Shown here: in pieces, positions 1 to 11,279 of the stretch | Layout of the letters: each line of letters begins with the position of its first letter | How positions within the stretch are numbered: position 1 is the stretch's first letter | Assembly: GCA_021904315.1 (NCBI GenBank) | Contig: CM038910.1 | Span: 19,158,001 to 19,222,000 of the forward strand | DNA length: 64,000 nucleotides | Reading direction: 5' to 3' | From: Sphagnum magellanicum | Lineage: Eukaryota > Streptophyta > Sphagnopsida > Sphagnales > Sphagnaceae | Made by a program: the position numbers and the translations under genes | The notes under the pieces: generated by a model | Seen by the model: the letters and a program-made list of their open reading frames with translations, nothing else | Databases searched by the model: none | What the model was told of the DNA's origin: nothing

Positions 1-120
1 TTCTAGCATGGCCTCCTACCCCTGAAATGCCGCGAGTTAAGGATTGTGTACCAATTCTCTTCTTCTTCCACTATTTCATTCTAGGACCCACCTTTGGGTC
101 TCTTGAAGAATTTGGGGTGC

Positions 121-380
121 TTCATAGTTTATAACAAATGCAATCTTGTATTTATCTTTTCAAGCTATAGATATTTGATAATATTTTGAATATCCATCTA
201 AAAACGAATATGCCTCATACCCTATTATTGTGTTCAACACTTCATCTGTGAAAGGTAATGGGTATGGATCTTTTTGTGTGGCTTCATTTAGTTTTTTAAA
301 CTATAAAAATTCTCAAGTTGCCATTTTTTTTGGGTACTATTACTATGGATGACAACCATGTAGCTTTTTTTATAGATTCA
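121..380 (-). pseudogene. Reverse transcriptase fragment (Ty3 copy A)
   Basis: The minus-strand reading matches the RT segment of copy B (31119-31352), including the part that in copy B reads LDGYSGYHQIS. It keeps the order of words but has stops and small indels. It is cut by the start of the window, so the catalytic motif is not visible here. Confidence 0.7.
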
Positions 381-1126
381 ATCGATCCAGCTATTAACAA
401 CTTATTTATATCTTGTTTAATCGCTATAGCAAAGTTTGGATTTAATCTATACTTGGCCTAATGTGCCAGCAATATAGTAATGTCTAACTCAATTCTATGT
501 GTTAGCTCTAGTGGAATCCTTTTTAGATCTTTATATGTCCATGCAAAAACATCTTTGAATTCTTTCAATAGTTATTCCACTTCCAGCACCTTGCTTGTTT
601 CCAAATGTGCATTAATCTTCACCATTTATGGTCTACATTAGTTCCTCGATTGAGTTTCATCAATTGTTGATCTTTAATTAACATCCATCTAGCTATTTAT
701 AATCCCTATGTTTTGATATTTGTTGGAGTTTATCCACTACAACACTCCCTAATTGATGTCTTTATTACATCTCTAGATACACCTTATCCTCTAAAGTTAT
801 TTCTAGTTCATGTCTATTACCACATATCTTCTTCTCTATGTTCTATACTTCAAATCCCTATTTTTAAATACCAGTTTTCACATCTATATCCATGATCCCC
901 ACATATGTGACTTTCATAGATTGAATTATCTCAGGTAAATTGATTGTTCCTGTGGAGAACAATTCTGGCTTTATAACAAAGATGATATCTTCTTTTTCAT
1001 TTGTGATGGCATTCTGATAATCATAGCATAGTAACACCTCTAGTCCTCTTACTTCATTTCCCAATGTTTGGTAACTGTTATTGTTCGAACTGTCCCATTC
1101 CTTTGTATGGTAATAATGTTACTTCC

Positions 1127-1420
1127 CTAATCATGTGCCACTTTAACATCCCTCAACCATGGTCTCCCCAACAACATGGAATAACTAAAATCTACCACAC
1201 TATTTTGAAGTATAATAAATGTAGTTATGTAAGGAATATTATGAACATATATCTTCAGATGTCTGATCAACCCCACTAGTTTTATGGTTATTTGATCTAC
1301 CATCGTCAAATTATATGGTGCAAGTTTAGGCTTTGGAAGCCTTAACCTTAATCTCAATTATTCTATGATAATATTAACCCCAGAACCTCCATCTAGCAAC
1401 ATGTCTTCTATTGTATTCTT
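1127..1420 (-). pseudogene. Retroviral-type aspartic protease segment (Ty3 copy A)
   Basis: A minus-strand frame carries LLDGGSGVNII near 1380-1410, followed by text ending in MLLGRPWLRD, the arrangement of a Ty3-type pepsin-like protease: an active-site Asp near the start and a conserved Leu-Leu-Gly-Arg near the end. The active-site triplet reads Asp-Gly-Gly rather than Asp-Ser/Thr-Gly. Copy B has the same DGG (about 34960). The protease normally cuts the Gag-Pol polyprotein; this copy is broken by frameshifts. Confidence 0.6.
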
Positions 1421-2039
1421 CCCAATCTATACTTGGATAATTGCCATATGATTATCTATTGTTACAACAATTGTCCCTACTTGTAGTACTAAAGATTTTT
1501 TTTTTTTCTATGGTTGCTTTACTTACATTCTGAATTTTGTCTAGTTTTAACTTATGCTAAAGATATCTCTTTATCTTAGAAGTTATTTTAAGCAATTGTC
1601 TTAAGTTCAAAGTATAATTTTTTTCTAGCATTTGCTTACCAATATCCATAAAAATGTCTATTATGATCAGTTTCCCTTGTGAATTCATTACTTCTTGAAA
1701 TTTTTGTGCGTCCACAGGAATAATATTTGGCATACCGAACCAAATTGTGCTCCATCCCTCCATGGATGTGGATGGCCCTTGAATTTGAATTTTTGTTTAC
1801 TGAATCTATTGAATTGTCTCCACCATAGACTGTTTCAACCACTTTTCATTATCCCAATCAGCAACATTCTTTACTTTTCTTGGTTCTTTATCCTTGAACA
1901 CCTATTCTTCAATTACTTTACTTCTTATGGTAACATTAACATCCACCACATTCACATTTGCAATGATTATTTGTGTCTTAGCAATAGGTTAAACCTCTAC
2001 TATTGTCATAGATTTACATGAAACATTTTTTGCATCTCA

Positions 2040-2100
2040 ACAAACTTTGGACAATTTGTCATTTTATGTCCATTCAAACCACAAATGTGACATGCATATG
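2040..2100 (-). pseudogene. Gag CCHC zinc knuckle 1 (Ty3 copy A)
   Basis: Minus-strand reading gives CHICGLNGHKMTNC, an exact C-x2-C-x4-H-x4-C zinc knuckle as found in the nucleocapsid part of Gag, which binds the element RNA. The same motif is preserved in copy B at about 35605-35665. Confidence 0.8.
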
Positions 2101-3454
2101 AAGATGTTTTATGTGTTTTTTGACTTGGTTGTGCCACCTCTGTGGTTGCCATTGTGGTCTATTCTTTCTTCTTTTTACATGTCTTCACATTGTGATTTGT
2201 CATCCCACAATTTATGTAATGTTTGTCATTCTTTGTTGTATTACCTTGTGTTTTTGTTGGTACTACTTGTAATGTTGATAGTTTCATCCATGCTATAGCA
2301 ATTATGAGATATGATTGCAAACCTATTCTAAACACAGTAGTTAGAAAATTATTTGTGATTGGTAGTTATAAACCATGAACTAGCTTCTGAATCCACTCAT
2401 AGTAAACTTCCATCCTCTTATTTCCTCCTACTTCATGTTTTTCAACTCCATGTATATTTGCTCGTTATTCTAAGTCTTTCGATGATGTTTGCAAAATACT
2501 TAAATAAGCTCAGAAAAAGTACAGTTAAGAAATTCTAATATGTAATTATGGCACCATTTTGATGTCGTATCTCTTAGCGTATAATAAAGTGCATTGGTGA
2601 TATAATCTTCAAAAGTCTTGGCATTTTTTTAAACTACAAAATTAAACACTCTAACATGAACATATGGATTAACATCTTTTTTGAACTCAGGATATTTAAG
2701 GGCTACCTTGTTTGGCCTAACATAATGGCCATTTCTGTGATCAAGAATTGGTGCAATTATAACAACTAGTTATCAGTATCCTCTTCTTGAATATAAGACA
2801 ATTGCACTTCTACACCTTCCAATAGCCATCGAATTCATGAGTGGTCAATTTGCAGTCCTATTTACATGAGTAACCATTATCATATTAGTAAACACTATTT
2901 GAGGTATGCCAACAACTCCAATAATAGCTATTGGTAGTGCCAAACTTCCACTCAAATTCCTTCCTATTGAGACTCCATCTGATTCACTACCCAATTTTAC
3001 TATAAATCCAATTAGTACTCCCTTTTTAACAACATCTATGTTGGGCACAACAACCATTTCCACTCTTGTGGTTGTTATACATGCATTGAGTGATTGAACA
3101 ACTTTTATTTTAGCATGTTGTCTTCAGGTTTCAACAATTGTCGTTTTTGACACTATTGGTGAAACTATGTTGACTCAAGATTGGCGTTGTTCTAGTCTAT
3201 TTACCCATTAGCATCCTTTATGGTGTAGGGTGTGGATGTGAATACCCCTTTGGTTCTTTGCTCATGGTTTGAATATATGAACAAATTGGTTGACTCTATG
3301 ATCCCAATTGTTTTCCCAATTCCATGCTTTTAAATTTGTTTTGGACTACATGAATTCTTGATTCTTGTTCATGTGGTTGATCTGTTAATGTTCTTGCCAC
3401 ATTCTATAACTCCACATGCTTAACAATACTTGCTCTGATGTGAGAAGGCACAAA

Positions 3455-3515
3455 AGGACAATCCATGATTGCATGTCCTTCCTTGCAAAATGCACAAACC
3501 TTTGAAAATAACCTG
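3455..3515 (-). pseudogene. Second zinc-knuckle-like motif (Ty3 copy A)
   Basis: Minus-strand reading gives CAFCKEGHAIMDCP, a C-x2-C-x3-H-x4-C variant knuckle upstream of knuckle 1. The matching stretch is deleted from copy B, so there is no second copy in the window to confirm it. Confidence 0.55.
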
Positions 3516-3630
3516 ATCATCTCCAAATCCACATATTCATGATCCCGTGTTTCGATTATGTACCTTAGTGATCCAACTTTGGATTCTCTTGATGTGAGTA
3601 TGATTGTGGTACTTCATCCAACGCATTCAC

Positions 3631-3813
3631 CTATGCCTTTGCATACTCAGATGATCTTGGGTAATTTTCCTTAATCTCCTCAAACACATCAACATTGGTG
3701 TTTTTATCCACCTCCCAATGTGACACTGGTTCATAGTAATTTGGAAATTTATATTGATACACAAATTGGGGTTGTATACCTCCTATAACATCCTTTTCTC
3801 GACTAGTCACCAA
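3631..3813 (-). pseudogene. Gag-region reading frame (Ty3 copy A)
   Basis: This 60-codon minus-strand frame is similar to part of the 99-codon frame at 35970-36269 in copy B; both share words such as NTN(V/I)(D/N)V, EE, KENY and YAKA. Conservation of reading between two diverged copies marks it as former coding sequence near the start of the element's polyprotein. No domain was recognised. Confidence 0.5.
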
Positions 3814-3990
3814 CTCTAGACTTGAGATTTTTTACAATTAATTAGGTACTATAAAAGTCCTTGTTCTATCTTGATTTCTATGATTTTAAACCATAGATTA
3901 TGACTAAGAAGTATACCACATCCGCTCATTCAGATGAATAGTCAATTACATCTCTCTCAGTGGAGATTATTGTCTAGAATTGTGCCTTTT

Positions 3991-4879
3991 TAATGCACCC
4001 CCAAACTTTTCCTAAGATTCAAATGTGAGTCCAAAGATGAAAACAACGAAAGGGATGGGGATATGCTCCCTAGCTTGTAGCACTTTGAGGGTAGAAGGAC
4101 GTGCTAAAGCTTCGAAATGGGGACTAGGATGAGTGACAAGTGAGTCAATTATTCACACAAATTTGCACAAACTAAACAACAAGTTGGTTTAGTGCATAGT
4201 TGGAGCACTTTTGGTGCACGAACGAGCCATGAGCACACACAAATTCACAAGACTCATCACAACCCGGACCTGGGGGAGACCACCATCTTTCCCTTTATAG
4301 TATTATTTATGATTAGCCATGAGCTACATCCAAATGTCATTTTGTCCCAGGACTCCCAAGTTGGGCGTCTCGAAATTCCCAAAATTGGGACTCTTGGCAT
4401 TTTGGAAGGCCATAACTTCTTGTGCAAACCTCCGATTGAGGTGAGGTCTAAAGAAAAGTTATAGCCCTTGTCTCTTTTTAAAGATATGTGCCACACCACC
4501 TACACGCAAGTAAATCAGGACGATTCCCGACTTTTAACAATCGGGAGTCAAATTGATGGTTTGATTATTGGCCCTTCTTTTGGCTATAACTTGTGTTTTT
4601 AAGTACCTAAATGGGTCATGCAAACCCATTTTAAACATGTAAATGTTAAGAGATTCCCAATGGTATAATGAAATTTTCAATCCAATGAGTTTTGACCCCT
4701 GAAATTATTCTTTGAAGATTTGGAAGTCCATTAGGACTCCAATTCCCAAAGTGGGAGCCCATTTGGGAGTGTGTGGGTTCACTCCCATGAGCATGAAATG
4801 TGAATCCCGGGCTTCATTTTCAACCCGCACCTTTGCAAACCATTGCCTTAGTTACAAGCCCAAGGTTAGGGTTGCAACA
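3991..4879 (-). mobile_element. Solo LTR of a chromovirus-type family, inside Ty3 copy A
   Basis: Copy B runs straight from TGTGCTTTC to TCTGAAGACC (about 36481-36500), whereas copy A is interrupted here by 889 bp flanked by CTTTT on both sides (3986-3990 and 4880-4884), a 5-bp target duplication as expected for an LTR element. On the minus strand the insert starts TGTTGCAACCC and resembles the LTR ending at 26078 and the fragment from 38730. A TATA-like stretch (TTTATAG, about 4294-4300) lies inside. The far end does not finish in a clean CA. No internal domain is present, so this is a solo LTR. Confidence 0.75.
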
Positions 4880-5365
4880 CTTTTCTTGAAGACCCCAAGT
4901 CCATACATCCCGCCATACCACTTTTTATGGTAGAAACAACTCGTGCCCCACAGGCCTTTCTTTTGTTCTCAAAACTCGTATTTCCAACATTAGATTCTAA
5001 GATGGGGTTTCTATAAGCCCTGCATACTCCTCTCCATTTTCAAAATTATTTTTGTCTCTCTTTTAATAACTTATCGATTTGCCTCCAAGTCCAATTGTCA
5101 CTGTAAACTTTAGGTCACCATCTGATTCATCTTGTTTCATAATTCTTCATCTTCAGAATCTATATAGATCATTATGTAGTCCTTATGTCATCAACTACGT
5201 AGACCTCTGACATTTTCTAACATACCCTTTAAATTCTAAATTTTAAAAAATCACACTACTCATTTGAACACTCTCATCTATAGTATATAACAAAATTTGT
5301 AGAAAAACTTCCCATTATTAAAAGAAGGAATAGAAAAAAAAAATCCCCATAAGACGATTGCTAAA

Positions 5366-5999
5366 TGGTAGAAGTGAAATTTAAATTCATGCAGAATATT
5401 TCATATTATTGTAACAATAGATTTGCATTTCACATGTTTATGTTCATCATTTTTGTCTTAAGTCTCAACAAACTTAACATTACCATTCATTCTAACATCA
5501 GATTCATGGTTATTGCATTTAACCATAATCTACACTTAAAAATACATTTAAAAAACTCTAGAAACAATATTACAATTCATCATAATCTAACACCACAAAA
5601 AAAATCACACAAAATATGAACATATAATTCATTATAGAAGTTTATGCTTCTTTATATTATTGAAAACATGAATCCAAATTACATCGTAATCCCATGTTTT
5701 GTTGAAAAAAAATCTCAAAACAACGCTTAAAATTTATGTTATATGAAAACAAAGTCTGTGGTTTTCTACTGCAAATACCTCCAACTCCTCCTAGTTTTCT
5801 CTAAATTCTCCATGTCTCATCTTTTTCTCCTTTTCCCCTATTCTCCAAAATTTTCCCCCTTTTGAACCATCCCAAGTCTCATTATTATGATCCAAAACAA
5901 TAAGAATTTCAAAATTCAAACTGATAAAATTCCTTAATTAGTCCTTATCCTAATTACCTTATTCATCCCGAATCACATACTCATTTTACCCACTTAACA
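5366..5999 (-). mobile_element. Upstream LTR of Ty3 copy A
   Basis: On the minus strand it runs TGTTAAG...CTACCA, 634 bp, matching the LTR of copy B (36965-37595, 631 bp) in position, ends and much of the sequence. The primer-binding region would follow at about 5345-5365. In copy A it is eroded; copy B reads TTTGGCGACCATG at the same place. Confidence 0.7.
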
Positions 6000-8900
6000 A
6001 AGACCACAAATTATATATAATATATGTTTGCATTTTGGAATTGGATAGCAATAGCCATTTATGGTCATTTGGTGACTACACATGGGCTTGCAATTTCACA
6101 TAGTTAAAAAATCTAGTATAGCAAAGCTCTTACATGTGTATAGTTGTTGTAATGTAAGATGAAGAATGTAAGAAACAAAGGTGCATGACGAAAATACTTT
6201 TAATACATGGAATCAAAGGTCCATGAAATGAAAGTTGCCCAAGGCTTCAATAAGTATCATGAGCAGTTACTACACATAAAACTCAGTATCCAAACCTTCA
6301 ACAATTGATTTTTTACCGTGAACCAAAACACAAAAAAAATCAAAAGGTGCATGAATAGAAATTATGCCAATCATTGCAAATTGAAAAAAACATTGGTTAG
6401 AAAAGAAGGAGTTGGTTATGGAGCTCAATCAACTTGAACCATAAAGGATAGAGTAGGACAAGTAGTTGAGACAGCAAGCCAATGCCTTGGAAACAAAAAT
6501 ATATAATTTGATATGGAATTAATGATGGAAGTTTATCATTGTGTTATTTTCATCAAGATGAAATATGACTCAAAAAATTCCAATCCAAAACAAAGAATTA
6601 TTAGAAAGATTATTTAAACTAGAAATTTACAACATGCATTAATTAACCTCAACAACAATGAACGCTAGTTTTGTATCATAATTCAACCTCTTCACCCATC
6701 AGTAAAAAATTGGTTAACAATACTAGTTATTACTCCCAACTCTACCTCTTCACCCATCTACCTCTACCCCCTTGGGTTGGGAGGGGGAGGGATTCATTCA
6801 TACAAATCGGTGATGTTTAAAAAATGAAACATAACTTCCAACAATCAAAAATGTTAATTTATGGCTTTCAAAATTATGGATTTGACCTCCATTGAAGGGG
6901 TTCAGGATAGTACTTATCTTAAGTTGCAAGAAAATACCTATGTCTTAAAGTTTATGATACATGCATGCATGCATGGTCTAGGTATTCCCTAAGTTTCTCC
7001 CTTGTAGTCATATAAATGAAACTCATCATACAAGGAAACAAATATGGACATATGAGCTTTATACAATGATTCATAGTAGAAATGCTGCTGAATTAAACGC
7101 CTTCAAATCACCTAGCACCAAAAAGCCAACAGAACTCTAAACCAAAAAACTCCTTGTAGACATACATCAAATTTGAACATATTGATGCACATCTATTTGA
7201 CAATGGTGTACATAGATCATAACTTAAATCAAAATCCCATCTTGCATGGTCAATTTATGCCCATGTTTGATAGCCCGACATAAAGTTGTTGTAGTAGTAA
7301 ACCACTTACAAAATTGAACTACAATCTTGCTTTTGATCATACTAGCCATTGTTTGGACAAGTACAGGTTGGGAAACTACTTTGAACAAAGAAAAGGAACA
7401 TGAAATATTCAACTTAGAAGATGAACACAAACAACCTAAACATAGTGAAGATTATTGCCAACAAATGCCAACATTCATCTAACCTAATCCATAGAGTGAT
7501 TAAAAGCCCACCGTGGAGTTGGGTGTAATTTGCTTCAGGGTAGTAGTGGATGGGCACCCCCTTCTTGTGGCGAGGGTTTTTTTTTCTTGTGCATTACAAC
7601 ACTGTCGTTGATTGTGGGTGATTCTTCCAAGTGGAACATACTTGAGCTTCCATCTCCAAACAAAGAGGATGAACACTTGGAGCTCTTGGTTTCTTTAGCC
7701 GTTCCCCATATTCATTGATTAATGACAAGCTACAATTCCTTCCATATGGACTTTTGATTTTGAACGAAGGCAAGATGCCTACAAGAAGGTGGGAAAACAT
7801 GACTTCCAAACCACAACTCAAGTTTTGACAATGTGCATCAATTAACTAAATGGGAACAAAAACAATAGGGTACAAAAAGGAAGTGCACTACACCTTTCTA
7901 GTGCTAATGGAACTTAGAAAACAAACTTTTACACGTATTTGCATTTTGCATAGTTCACATACCCACCTCTTTCTACCAAAGCCAAAGTCTTCAACTAATA
8001 TTCTTCTTTCTTCCAAAGGTTTTGTCAAGCCTTGCAAAACTTGTGAAGCTCCAACATAGTAGATGTAGCTTTGCAACCATAGACACAATTGTAAACATGT
8101 TCACCACAAATGCATGTATGAATTTTACAACAAGCAATTTCTTTTATAGCAACTAAGACAACACAATCTATAACAATTAACCACGATCTTGTAACAAGCA
8201 AGTTCAATGGTATTTTGAAGTTTTTGCAAGAAGATGCAACAATAGTGTCTTTGGAATGAATTTGCTCTTACGCACGTTTGAGGTACCCCGTAACAATTGT
8301 AAGCTCCTATAGGCAAATGGGGGGTTGAAAATGGTTGTTGGTTTTCTTGGAATGGCGATGGGATGATTTCCTACTGGAATGACAATTGAGTTGTAGTTCG
8401 CAATAGAGTTATTGCAACAAATAGGTAAGTTGATGGTTATTGTTGTAATTAATTATTCCCCCCACCTATTAGCTTATTTACCATTCCAGCATTTTATTTC
8501 ACTTCTTATTATCAACATGAAATAATTCCACGGTGTATTACTGAACTTTGCATTTTTACCTTGACATGAAATAATTTTGTGACCATGTGTATGAAATTTT
8601 TTTGAAATTTTTTTAATGTAGTAGTGCAAAGAGGAAATAAATTAATAACTATATATTGATGTCATCATTAGTTTGTTTGTAAAGGCTAAGATTTGTTTCA
8701 TTTGTAACAAAACAATTTCAACATAACCTAATGATTTTGTACTATAGGACCTGAGCAATTTCTAATGGTTCTTGATTTAGACTCCAATTTAAACAAAAAA
8801 TGTGGTTGAAAATCAATAAATTTTTAAAAATGTCATGACCTTGCCATATGTAAGACCATGGATGTTAATTGTACACAAATGTAATGGTGTGTGTTGAGTG

Positions 8901-10350
8901 GTGTAGGTAGGTCACATTAGTTACAACATCATAACATCAATTCCATTTGAAGATTTATGATGTGATACATGTATAGGGCAAGCAAATTGAAAAGGTAATG
9001 ACCATATCCATTGTTGGCAACACAATGCATGAAAAACTAAACTGAAATTAAGGCAATTGAAGTGTATGTTGTCCCCATATATCAATTATCATGGCAAGAC
9101 AAAAACCATGGTACCTTTACCATTCTTGTTTAATCTTGTTGATCACAAATAACTTTTATTTTCTAGTTTTTCATTTTGGCAAGAATAATATGAATTTCTT
9201 GAAATTCCAACATTCTCAAATATTTTAAACTTGACCACTTGGAATTGAAATAAGTGAAATGAACATGTTCACTAAGCAAAAAATATTTTCATTGGCATTG
9301 TGCATACTTAATCTTGAATTTTTTTTGGCAACATTGACATAATTTAATTATTTCCTAAAATGGTGAAAGTATTATGGTGTGATCCACTAGCCAAACATTG
9401 TCCAACAACCACTATCCATAAACCCTAAACCCATTTATAATGGAACATGGGTGAATTTTATCTATATATTTGGATGACCACCTAGCTCCATATTGAGGGA
9501 ACAATTTTTTGTTTTATAGTGATAGATGGGAATATCCACCAATACCATTCAAGGTCTCCGCATGGTGCGCATTTTAGTAATATACATTTGGTCTAACTAC
9601 TTTATGGAAAGGCACCTTTGTTGATACATAGAAACAACTATGGTAATGATGGTGAATTTAGGTAAATTTGCAACCAAACATAATATTTTTTACATCATTT
9701 TTGCACAACTTTAAATATAAGAATGGCAAAATATTAGTTTTTAAATTATATAGTCATAAACACACAATATAACAATGTCTAGGCATGTATGATGAATGGC
9801 AAATCATATTCACTTCTTAGACTGATTTTGTAGGCCTACTACCATTTTCAGACCAAACATTACCATGGTATGGATGGCATGGATATACATATGATGAACT
9901 TGTAATTGATGGTTGATTACATGCTTTCATGTATGTCCCAAGGAATAAAAGGAATATATGAGATAACACAATGTCTAAGGGAGGTAATGGTGCACACATG
10001 TCCAATTGGTAACACCATGAACATCTCATATTCGCGGTGAAATACTGTTGATTACACATGGGCTACAACCATGCCAAACCATAGGTGTGACGAGCAAACA
10101 ACATTAGTGGTCTTGCATTGGTTGGTTAAACAATCTACGTTTCAATCATTTGCAACAAAAGACACCACAAAATGTGCTTGTAAACATTATCTTCAAAGTG
10201 AATACACTTGGGCATTTTCTACTTTGGGTGTGTCCAACAAAGAATTTTACGAAGTTACCCATTAGACACTAGACTACCTTACAATATTTCAATTTGGTGC
10301 ATGGCAACATGAACTAATGTGGTTGTTCAATAGTGCCCAATGAATGTGGA
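6000..10350. other. AT-rich intergenic stretch, no gene seen
   Basis: Open frames here are short and unlike any family I know. It holds homopolymer runs, a CATGCATGCATG palindromic run near 6963 and pyrimidine-rich patches. Probably decayed transposon sequence. Confidence 0.6.
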
Positions 10351-10351
10351 A

Positions 10352-10574
10352 GTGAAATCAGGGGTGAAAACACATTAAAGGCGAGCCACTTTTGTTCAAA
10401 AAAGGTGATGTATAACAAGTACTATAGTATGCAGTAAGTTAAAATCTTGACAACATCCTTTGGTGAAATCAGGGGTGTAAACACACTAAAGGCAAGCCAC
10501 TTTTGTTCAAAAAAGGTGATGTATAACAAGTATTATAATATGCAGTAAGTTAAAATCTTGACGACATCCTTTGG
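10352..10574. repeat. Tandem duplication, 111-bp period
   Basis: A block beginning GTGAAATCAGGGGTG is repeated head to tail with a period of 111 bp (GGTG at 10363 and at 10474) and only scattered differences. It covers one terminal region of the TIR element that follows, so the duplication involves the element's end. Confidence 0.85.
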
Positions 10575-11279
10575 TTGACTTAAACATAAGCAAAAAATTT
10601 AAAAATTTGCACAACAACATTTTGGAACTCAAAATTCACTTTGAGTCAAAATTATCTTGATCCAATGGTTAGATGAAGAGGATTGAATAAAATCAATGTA
10701 CACACAGTATATAACTTATAATTTTTCAATGGCCACAAGGCTTCATGTTTGTGATTCATGAAACGTTACCAAACAAAAGGAAATTGAAAAAATAATGCAA
10801 TGCCCATCTATATAATCTTTTTTTTTTTGATATGGTAGTGGTTTTTTCCTAAAAGGAAAATAATATTATGCATTCATTATTAAAAAAATGCAAAAAAACA
10901 CATTTTTTGAATGGAATTTCATCAAAAATATTTAAATTTTTTATTTAAAAAAATTTTAATTGATGTATATCAATATCATACACCATAAAAAACTCACCCA
11001 AGAATTCCATCAACAACCCTACTATTTAAATGCATTTTCAAATTTTCAAACTTTGTGATGGGTATTATTTGGTCACAAATATATTCCATACATTCAAATT
11101 CTTCAATGTTTGTTGGAATTTTCAAAATAATTGATTAGTTTAAGTTGAAAGCTAATCAAATATACTTAAAACAAATCAAAATAATCCAAAATGTGATGTC
11201 CATACGTTACCAAAAAAATTAATGGCATAAAGATTATACTTGTGACTATAATTTTTGGGGGGCTTAGTGTGCTTTCACC
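10474..11279 (-). mobile_element. TIR DNA element, about 806 bp (copy 1)
   Basis: The ends are inverted repeats: GGTGTAAACACACTAAAGG on the left and CTTAGTGTGCTTTCACC on the right. Read on the minus strand it is colinear with 59302-60092 along its whole length. No transposase frame is visible, so it is non-autonomous and MITE-like. I could not see a clear target duplication, so the superfamily is open. Confidence 0.75.

Larger units (their letters stand above)
120..5999 (-). mobile_element. Ty3/gypsy LTR retrotransposon copy A, upstream half
   Basis: Read on the minus strand this holds, in order, an LTR (5366-5999), a leader, a Gag region with two CCHC-type zinc knuckles, an aspartic-protease segment and the start of reverse transcriptase, where it meets the window edge. 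It is colinear with copy B (31.1-37.6 kb), which shares wording over most of its length. Stops and frameshifts are everywhere, so it is a dead copy. A solo LTR of another family sits at 3991-4879. The first 120 bases do not match copy B and were not assigned. Family assignment rests on the RT and zinc-knuckle motifs and is firm at Ty3/gypsy level; the lineage is not settled. Confidence 0.85.

Noticed and set aside
1695..2298. Plus-strand frames of 108 and 83 codons
   Set aside because: They are opposite-strand shadows of the Ty3 Gag/protease region, which reads on the minus strand with zinc-knuckle and protease motifs.
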